From the NCBI GenBank assembly GCA_022760335.1, contig JALEGE010000055.1:1-37300 (forward strand): 37,300 bases of DNA. The letters run 5' to 3'. The stretch comes from Hyphomonadaceae bacterium (lineage in GTDB: Bacteria > Pseudomonadota > Alphaproteobacteria > Caulobacterales > Hyphomonadaceae). The notes under the pieces were generated by a model. That model was not told where the DNA came from. It searched no databases and saw nothing but the letters and a program-made list of their open reading frames with translations. Made by a program: the position numbers and the translations under genes. Shown here piece by piece: positions 30,916 to 37,300 of the stretch. Within the stretch, counting starts at the first letter, position 1; every line of letters begins with the position of its first letter.

Positions 30916-33900
30916 TTACGCCACCGCCGTCTCACGCTTGCCCTTGCCGAGGATGAGGTGGGCGACTTCCTTCGGGACCACCATCAAGGTTTCCGACAAG
31001 GTTTTCTCCCAGTCGTCGCCAAGGCCCTGAGCACGAACTGAGCCGGTGCGCGCGGCATGGCTTTCCAGCATGTCGCGGAAGCGCGCGATATGCTCGGCCG
31101 GCATGTCAGCCAGCGGATACCAGTCGATGCTGTCGGGATTGGCGACCTTGTCGAAGCGACCTTCCGGGTCCCAGATCCACGCCATCCCGCCGGTCATACC
31201 GGCGCCGAAATTGTCGCCGACCTCACCGAGGATCGCCACAGCCCCGCCGGTCATATATTCACAGCCATTCGCACCGCAGCCCTCCACCATGGCCTCGGCC
31301 CCGGAATTGCGCACGCCAAAGCGCACGCCAGCCCGTCCAGCGGCGAAGAGTTTCCCGGAGGTTGCGCCATAAAGGCAGGTATTGCCGATTATGGTGTGAT
31401 CGCCGCTATCGGCCGCCAGATTGGACGGCAAACGCAGCTGTATGGTCGCACCCGACAGGCCCTTGCCGACATAATCATTGGCATCGCCGGTCACATCCAG
31501 CGTCAGCCCCTGGGCGGAGAAAGCGCCAAGCGATTGCCCCGCCGAGCCTTCCAGGCGGATCAGCAGACGGCCTTCCGGCAGCTCATTCTGGCCGAATTTG
31601 CGGACAATGGCCGAGCTGGAGCGTGCCCCGATGGCGCGCTGAACATTCTGCACGCTGTATTGCAGCTGCATCTTCTCGCCGCGGCTGAAGAAAGGCTCAG
31701 CATCGCGCAGGATCTGGGCGTCCAGCGTATCGGGCACAGGCTCGCGCCGGTTCGGCTCATAGGTCACCGGATGCGGGGTATCGACCTGCACCAGCAGCGG
31801 GTTGAGATCCAGGTCATCAAGATGCGCTGCGCCGCGCGAGACCTGGGCGAGCAGATCGGTGCGCCCGATGGCTTCGTCCAGGCTCTGCAGGCCAAGATCG
31901 GAGAGAATGCGGCGGACATCCTCGGCGATGAAGCTCATCAGATTGACCACCTTGTCCGCGCTGCCGGTGAATTTCTCACGCAGAGCCGGGTCCTGGGTGC
32001 ACACACCGACAGGACAGGTATTGGAATGGCACTGGCGCACCATGATGCAGCCCATGGCCACCAGCGAGGCCGTGCCGATGCCATATTCTTCCGCGCCCAG
32101 CATGGCGGCGATGACGATGTCGCGGCCGGTGCGCAGGCCGCCATCGGTGCGCAGGGTCACCTTGTCGCGCAGATTGTTGAGGCTGAGCACCTGATGGGCC
32201 TCGGCCAGGCCCAGTTCCCAGGGCAGGCCGGCAAACTTGATGCTCGTCTGTGGGCTGGCGCCTGTGCCACCGACATTGCCGGCGATCAGGATGACATCGG
32301 CCTTGGCCTTGGCGACGCCCGCGGCCACTGTGCCGACGCCGGAGCGCGCGACCAGTTTCACGCATACCCGGCATTCGGGATTGATCTGTTTCAGATCATA
32401 GATCAGCTGGGCGAGGTCTTCGATCGAATAGATGTCATGGTGCGGCGGCGGCGAGATCAGCGTCACGCCGGGCGTCGCATGCCGGTTCTTGGCGATGAAT
32501 TCGGTCACCTTGAAGCCGGGCAACTGGCCACCCTCGCCGGGCTTGGCGCCCTGGGCGACCTTGATCTCGACCTCGCGGCACTCGTTGAGATACTCTGCGG
32601 TCACGCCAAATCGCCCGCTGGCAACCTGTTTCACAGCCGAGTTCATATTGTCGCCGTTCGGCAAGGGTTTGTAGCGCTCGCGCACCTCCCCGCCTTCGCC
32701 GGAGACCGACTTCGCGCCGATCCGGTTCATGGCGATGTTCAGCGTGCCATGCGCTTCGGGGCTAAGCGCGCCAAGCGACATACCTGGCGTGACGAACCGC
32801 TTGCGGATTTCATTGATCGACTGGATTTCACTAAGCGGGATCGCCCGTCCTGCCGGCTTGAAATCGAGCAAGTCGCGCAGTTGGATTGGCTCACGCGAAT
32901 TCACGCCATCGGCATATCGCTTGTAGGTTTGGAAATTGCCCGTATCGCAGGCCGACTGCAGCGTATGCATCAGATTGCCATCCAGGGCGTGAGCCTCGGA
33001 GCGGGCACGCAGGCGATAGAAACCGCCAACCGGGAGAGTGACAACATCTTCGTCAAACGCCATTTCGTGGCGCGCGACGCAGTTTTCCTCGATACCGGCA
33101 AGGCCAAGACCGGAAATCCGGCTGGTCATGCCGGGAAAATAGTCCGCCACGAGGGCGCGCGAGAGCCCCAGCGCCTCGAAATTATACCCGCCCCGATACG
33201 AGGAAATCACCGAAATCCCCATCTTGGAGAGGATTTTCAGGAGACCGCCCTCAATCGCCTTCTTGTAATTGAGAACGCATTGGCTGAGCTCCATCTCGCC
33301 GAACAGACCTTTGCCATGACGCTCTGCAATTGAGTCCTGAGCGAGATAGGCGTTCACGCAAGTCGCGCCCACGCCGACCAGGACGGCAAAATAATGGGTG
33401 TCCAGACACTCGGCCGAACGCACCGTGATCGAACAGAAGGTTCTGAGGCCCTGCCCAACCAGATGGCCATGTACCGCGCCGGTGGCCAGGATCATCGGGA
33501 TCGCCACGCGCCCCGCCCCGACATGTTCATCCGTGAGGACGATATGTTCGCGGCCTGCGCGCACGGCATCTTCAGCCTCGCTGCGAATGCGGTCGAGCGC
33601 CTCCTTCATCACGCGGCCATTGCCCGTGGCTTCGACTGCATCGAATGTACAGTCGATCTCGGTGACATCCTTGCCCAGCATGTCGCGCAGACGCAGATAC
33701 ATGCCATTGGTCAATACGGGGCTTTCCAACACCAGCACATCTTGCTGGGACTTGTCGGTTGCCAGCACGTTTCCGAGGTTCTTGAACCGGGTTTTCAGGC
33801 TCATCACCCGGTCTTCGCGCAAGGGATCGATCGGCGGATTGGTCACCTGACTGAAATTCTGCCGGAAGAAATGACTCAGAGGCCGGAACTCGTTTGTCAG

Positions 33901-35442
33901 CACAGCAGGCGCAGTATCATCGCCCATCGAACCGATGGCTTCCTTGCCCGTCTCTGCCATCGGCGAGAGGATGAGTTCCAAGGTCTCCATGGAGAAACCT
34001 GCGGCCGATTGCTGGCGCAAACGCTGCACCGGATCGACCACTTCCGGTTCAGAGCCGGGACCAATCTCAGGATCCAACTCGCGCACGCGCTTGACCCAAT
34101 CCTCAAAGGGCTGGGCACTGGCCAATTCGTCGATGATCTGCCGGTGATCGTAGAATTTTCCGGTCGAAAGATCGGCCGCGATCATGCCGCCGGCCGGCAC
34201 ATGACCCTTGCGCGCCACTGTGTGGTCGGAGAGGGGGCACATGCCGGTCTCACTGCCAACCGCGAGAATATTGTCCGCCGTAAGCGCCCAGCGCAGAGGG
34301 CGCAGGCCATTGCGATCCAACCCCGCCACGGCCCAGCGGCCATCAAAGGCGCACACCGCCGCCGGCCCGTCCCAGGGCTCCATAACGGCATTGCAATAGG
34401 CGTAAAGCGCGGCATGCTTGTCGGGCATGATCGAAGCGCGCTTCGACCAGGCCTCAGGGATCATCATGGCCTTGACCATGGGCGCGGTACGCCCGCTCTT
34501 CACCATCACCTCGAACACCGCATCCAACGCACCGGAATCCGACATGCCCTGAGGAACAACTGGCTTCACATCATCCACATGCCCGCCGAAATTGCGCGAG
34601 ACCATGCGGATCTCATGAGACTTCATCCAGTTCAGATTGCCCTGCACCGTATTGATCTCGCCATTATGGGCGAGCATCCGGAAAGGCTGGGCCAGCGCCC
34701 ATTGCGGGAAGGTGTTGGTGGAATAACGCTGGTGATAGATCGCGAAACTGGAGGTGAAACGCTCATCGCGCAGGTCCAGATAGAAATTATCGATATCCTG
34801 GGCCAGGAACATGCCCTTGTAGATCAGCGATTTCTGCGAAAGTGAGCAGACATAGAAAGACGGTATCCCCGCCTCGCGCGCGCGCCGTTCGATCCGCCGG
34901 CGGCAGATATAAAGCGCGCGCTCAAGCTCCTCATCATCGCGGTCTCTGTCATCGCGGAACATGATCTGCTCGATCTCGGGCCGCGTATCGGCCGCCTTCT
35001 GACCGATCACGGAGACATCCACCGGCGGCTGGCGCCAGCCATAGATATAAAAGCCGAAATGCAGGATCTCGGTCTCGACAATGGTCCGCGCGGCTTCCTG
35101 CATGGCGAGATTGGTGCGCGGCAGGAAAATCTGGCCGACACAGATATCGACATCGGGGCGCTTGTGGCCGGCCCGCTCGACCTGCTCTGCGAAGAAATCC
35201 TGTGGCACTTCAATACGGATGCCCGCACCGTCGCCGGTCTTGCCATCGGCATCCACCGCACCGCGGTGCCAAACATTCTTCAGCGCCTTGATGCCCATCT
35301 CGACAATCTCGCGGCGCGAGCGACCATCAAGTGCCGCAACAAGACCAACGCCACAGGCATCGCGCTCATGCGCTGGATCATAAGCGTTCGCATCGATCAG
35401 TTTTTGGCGATTGGCGAGATAACGTTCAATTTCGGTCGTCAT
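30916..35442 (-). CDS. gltB: Glutamate synthase (NADPH) large subunit
   Basis: This 1508-residue GOGAT large subunit makes glutamate from glutamine and 2-oxoglutarate. The N-terminal nucleophile of the glutaminase domain is Cys30 in RDACGVGLVAALDGR, so a 29-residue propeptide must be removed. The central domain follows, then the FMN domain with GLRTGRDIVIAAMLGAEEYG, the 3Fe-4S cysteines in MVRQCHSNTCPVGVC, and the C-terminal beta-helix domain with GNTCLYGATSG. All domains are intact at normal length. The start overlaps the GFA gene (ATGA at 35439-35442). Very long opposite-strand open frames here are codon-bias shadows. Confidence 0.98.
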   Translation of the reverse strand: MTTEIERYLANRQKLIDANAYDPAHERDACGVGLVAALDGRSRREIVEMGIKALKNVWHRGAVDADGKTGDGAGIRIEVPQDFFAEQVERAGHKRPDVDICVGQIFLPRTNLAMQEAARTIVETEILHFGFYIYGWRQPPVDVSVIGQKAADTRPEIEQIMFRDDRDRDDEELERALYICRRRIERRAREAGIPSFYVCSLSQKSLIYKGMFLAQDIDNFYLDLRDERFTSSFAIYHQRYSTNTFPQWALAQPFRMLAHNGEINTVQGNLNWMKSHEIRMVSRNFGGHVDDVKPVVPQGMSDSGALDAVFEVMVKSGRTAPMVKAMMIPEAWSKRASIMPDKHAALYAYCNAVMEPWDGPAAVCAFDGRWAVAGLDRNGLRPLRWALTADNILAVGSETGMCPLSDHTVARKGHVPAGGMIAADLSTGKFYDHRQIIDELASAQPFEDWVKRVRELDPEIGPGSEPEVVDPVQRLRQQSAAGFSMETLELILSPMAETGKEAIGSMGDDTAPAVLTNEFRPLSHFFRQNFSQVTNPPIDPLREDRVMSLKTRFKNLGNVLATDKSQQDVLVLESPVLTNGMYLRLRDMLGKDVTEIDCTFDAVEATGNGRVMKEALDRIRSEAEDAVRAGREHIVLTDEHVGAGRVAIPMILATGAVHGHLVGQGLRTFCSITVRSAECLDTHYFAVLVGVGATCVNAYLAQDSIAERHGKGLFGEMELSQCVLNYKKAIEGGLLKILSKMGISVISSYRGGYNFEALGLSRALVADYFPGMTSRISGLGLAGIEENCVARHEMAFDEDVVTLPVGGFYRLRARSEAHALDGNLMHTLQSACDTGNFQTYKRYADGVNSREPIQLRDLLDFKPAGRAIPLSEIQSINEIRKRFVTPGMSLGALSPEAHGTLNIAMNRIGAKSVSGEGGEVRERYKPLPNGDNMNSAVKQVASGRFGVTAEYLNECREVEIKVAQGAKPGEGGQLPGFKVTEFIAKNRHATPGVTLISPPPHHDIYSIEDLAQLIYDLKQINPECRVCVKLVARSGVGTVAAGVAKAKADVILIAGNVGGTGASPQTSIKFAGLPWELGLAEAHQVLSLNNLRDKVTLRTDGGLRTGRDIVIAAMLGAEEYGIGTASLVAMGCIMVRQCHSNTCPVGVCTQDPALREKFTGSADKVVNLMSFIAEDVRRILSDLGLQSLDEAIGRTDLLAQVSRGAAHLDDLDLNPLLVQVDTPHPVTYEPNRREPVPDTLDAQILRDAEPFFSRGEKMQLQYSVQNVQRAIGARSSSAIVRKFGQNELPEGRLLIRLEGSAGQSLGAFSAQGLTLDVTGDANDYVGKGLSGATIQLRLPSNLAADSGDHTIIGNTCLYGATSGKLFAAGRAGVRFGVRNSGAEAMVEGCGANGCEYMTGGAVAILGEVGDNFGAGMTGGMAWIWDPEGRFDKVANPDSIDWYPLADMPAEHIARFRDMLESHAARTGSVRAQGLGDDWEKTLSETLMVVPKEVAHLILGKGKRETAVA

Positions 35443-35864
35443 GACTGGCTCTCATTGAAACGGGCGAAGACTTCCGCGCCGGTCAGGCGCGGGCGATCGC
35501 CGGCAAGGTCGTAATAGTCGGGCTTCTCATCGATGAAAATTTCCTCGCCGATGGAGAAACCTTCTGGCAGGTCAAGCGTCCCCACGAGCACGGCCCAATG
35601 CGCGCCTTCGGTTTTCAGGCGATAGAACAGGCTGGAACCGCAACGCCCGCAAAATCCGCGTCGGGCCCAGTCGGAACTCTCGAACCAGACAAGCGTTTCC
35701 TGGCTCTGAAAGCTCACTTCGCCTTCATCCACCATCATGTCGATGAAGACGCTGCCGGTCCAGCGCTGGCACATGCGGCAATGGCAAGCTGAAAGCGTCC
35801 CGTTTCGCGCAAGCGTATAAGCCACCCCGCCACACAGACACCTGCCATGGATTTGGTCTGTCAT
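35439..35864 (-). CDS. GFA-family (CENP-V/GFA) zinc protein
   Basis: This 141-residue protein has the zinc cysteine pattern of the GFA fold: Cys9, Cys11, then CHCRMC (Cys27, 29, 32) and CGRC (Cys72, Cys75). GFA proteins are named after a glutathione-dependent formaldehyde-activating enzyme, but most members have no proven activity, and I cannot assign one. It is 5 bases after gltD and overlaps gltB by 4 bases, so it sits inside the glutamate synthase operon. A catalytic link to glutamate synthase is not evident. Confidence 0.9.
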   Translation of the reverse strand: MTDQIHGRCLCGGVAYTLARNGTLSACHCRMCQRWTGSVFIDMMVDEGEVSFQSQETLVWFESSDWARRGFCGRCGSSLFYRLKTEGAHWAVLVGTLDLPEGFSIGEEIFIDEKPDYYDLAGDRPRLTGAEVFARFNESQS

Positions 35865-35869
35865 GGGTC

Positions 35870-37300
35870 CTACTCCGCAGCGACAAGCGGTTTGCTTGCC
35901 ACAGCATGTTCAGACATGAAGGTGTGCATCGCCTCGGCGGCGTCACGGCCATCCTTGATCGCCCAGACCACCAGTGAGGCCCCGCGGACAATGTCGCCGG
36001 CGGCGAATACGCCCTTCAGGCCGGTCATCATGGTCGCGAAATCAATCCGCACGGCGCCCCAGCGATTAACCGCAAGGCTCGGCTCACCCCAAAGGCGCGG
36101 CAGATCTTCCGGGTCAAAGCCCAGCGCCATGATCACCATGTCGGCCTTCACATCGAAGGTATCGCCGGTCTTTTCTGGGGCCTGACGGCCAGAGGCATCG
36201 GGGGGGCCAAGCTTCATGCGCGCGGCGCGCACCGCCTTCATCTTCCCGGCCTTGGTGTCGAGAATGGCTTCCGGCGCTGCGAGCCACTCGAACTTCACGC
36301 CTTCTTCCTCGGCATTGGCCACTTCGCGCTGGGAGCCGGGCATGTTTGCCCGGTCGCGGCGATAGAGGCAGGTGACGGATTTTGCGCCCTGGCGAATGGA
36401 GGTGCGCACGCAGTCCATGGCCGTATCGCCGCCGCCGATCACGACGATGCGTTTGCCCTTGGCGTTCAGCGTGCCGTCATCCCAGGCCGGTACCGCATCG
36501 CCAAAATTCTTCTTGTTTGACGCGGTCAGGAATTCCAGCGCCGGGAATACCGACTTGTGGCCCACGCCTGGCACCTTCAGATCACGCGCCTTGTAGACGC
36601 CCGTGGCGATGAGCACACTGTCATGGCGCGCGCACAGCTCGGAAAAGGCGATTTCGGTTCCGACATCGCAATTATAGACGAACTTGATGCCCGCCTCTTC
36701 AAGCCGCTCCAGCCGGCGCATAACCACATGCTTTTCCAGCTTGAAGCCGGGAATACCATAGGTCAGCAGACCGCCCCCCCGATCATAACGATCATAGACG
36801 GTGACGTCATAGCCTTTCCGGCGCAGCTGCTCGGCCGCAGCAAGCCCACCAGGCCCCGCGCCGATAATACCGGCGGACTGGCCGCGTGCCCGCGCCGGGC
36901 GGATCGGCTCGACCCAATCATTGTCCCAGGCCGTCTCGGTGATGTGCTTTTCCATCGCGCCGATCGTCACCGTCCCGTGACCGGACTGTTCGATCGTGCA
37001 GATGCCTTCGCACAGACGGTCCTGCGGGCAGATACGGCCACAGATTTCCGGCATGTTATTGGTCGCGGCGGAGACCTGATAGGCTTCCTGCATCCGGCCA
37101 TTGGCTGCCAACATCAGCCAGTCGGGGATATTGTTGGTGAGCGGGCACCCCTGCTGGCAGAAGGGCACGCCACACTGTGAGCAGCGCCCGGCCTGGGCGG
37201 CGGCCGCGTCCACAGAGAAGGCGTCATAGATCTCGGCAAAGTCCTGCGCGCGAGTCTCAACGTCCCGCTTGTCCGGCATAGCGCGGTCAACCGTGGTGAA
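35870..37300 (-). CDS. gltD: Glutamate synthase (NADPH) small subunit, 5' end beyond the window
   Basis: This flavoprotein passes NADPH electrons to GltB. Two iron-sulphur-type Cys clusters are visible: CSQCGVPFCQQGCP and CGRICPQDRLCEGIC. Then come GAGPGGLAAAEQLRRKGYDV (FAD) and GGGDTAMDCVRTSIR (NADP), with closing GDIVRGASLVVWAI. ATG 37279 would give 469 residues, but the frame is open to the window edge and reads F-T-T-V-D-R-A before that Met, which looks like the conserved N-terminus of this short-type GltD. The true start is therefore probably outside. It heads the gltD-GFA-gltB operon here. Confidence 0.94.
   Translation of the reverse strand, partial: FTTVDRAMPDKRDVETRAQDFAEIYDAFSVDAAAAQAGRCSQCGVPFCQQGCPLTNNIPDWLMLAANGRMQEAYQVSAATNNMPEICGRICPQDRLCEGICTIEQSGHGTVTIGAMEKHITETAWDNDWVEPIRPARARGQSAGIIGAGPGGLAAAEQLRRKGYDVTVYDRYDRGGGLLTYGIPGFKLEKHVVMRRLERLEEAGIKFVYNCDVGTEIAFSELCARHDSVLIATGVYKARDLKVPGVGHKSVFPALEFLTASNKKNFGDAVPAWDDGTLNAKGKRIVVIGGGDTAMDCVRTSIRQGAKSVTCLYRRDRANMPGSQREVANAEEEGVKFEWLAAPEAILDTKAGKMKAVRAARMKLGPPDASGRQAPEKTGDTFDVKADMVIMALGFDPEDLPRLWGEPSLAVNRWGAVRIDFATMMTGLKGVFAAGDIVRGASLVVWAIKDGRDAAEAMHTFMSEHAVASKPLVAAE

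Noticed and set aside
31057..34845. Very long + strand open frames (758 and 483 residues) opposite gltB
   Set aside because: gltB on the minus strand is intact with all domains; the opposite frames are His/Asp/Gly/Arg-rich and have no domain signature, as expected from the codon bias of a GC-rich gene.

Overview
The window reads as a GC-rich alphaproteobacterial chromosome, most likely from the Maricaulales/Hyphomonadales/Caulobacterales group. This rests on gene content and protein style: a PBP2-RodA pair, a PleC/DivJ-type sensor kinase, an MCE transport operon with an auxiliary lipoprotein, FadE-type acyl-CoA dehydrogenases, and a short-type GltD. It is an inference and has not been checked by a search. 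About 36 protein genes are packed tightly. I saw no tRNA, rRNA, CRISPR array, transposase or prophage gene, and no gene-free stretch reaches 300 bases.

Layout. 1-1996: the 3' part of mrdA (PBP2) and rodA, the elongation cell-wall synthase pair. 2074-6046: a sodium-coupled NSS transporter, proline iminopeptidase, a small lipoprotein of unknown function, a DUF423 membrane protein and a hotdog thioesterase. 6145-9130: a compact + strand cluster of VOC protein, AttH/DUF7065-like protein, ACAD10/11-type phosphotransferase and a 142-residue unknown. 9288-12730: an MCE/Mla-type lipid transport operon (permease with STAS-like front end, ATPase, MCE protein, outer-membrane auxiliary lipoprotein). 12706-18810: a PAS-containing PleC-like histidine kinase behind aminopeptidase N, a VanZ-like protein and a conserved unknown. 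18992-23037: two acyl-CoA dehydrogenases separated by an opposite-strand VapBC toxin-antitoxin pair, then an epoxide-hydrolase-like enzyme. 23070-23172: a paired inverted-hairpin element of the REP/BIME kind. 23206-25803: a short-chain dehydrogenase and a single-chain DUF262-DUF1524 (GmrSD-like) protein.

From 25773 to the right edge everything is on the minus strand. In transcription order: gltD, a GFA-family gene, gltB, zur, a two-domain VOC protein, leuD, leuB, a secreted small protein, a GNAT acetyltransferase and accA. This run holds nitrogen assimilation (GOGAT), zinc-responsive regulation, leucine biosynthesis and the first step of fatty-acid synthesis.

The most noteworthy items are the covarying REP-like double hairpin, the VapBC module lodged between two acyl-CoA dehydrogenase genes, the lone GmrSD-like gene, the uncharacterised VOC/AttH-like/kinase/unknown cluster, the GFA gene translationally coupled into the gltDB operon, and the repeated use of palindromic shared stop codons where genes converge. 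Nothing proves a wholly new system. The 6145-9130 cluster and the DUF262-DUF1524 gene are the best candidates for undescribed function.
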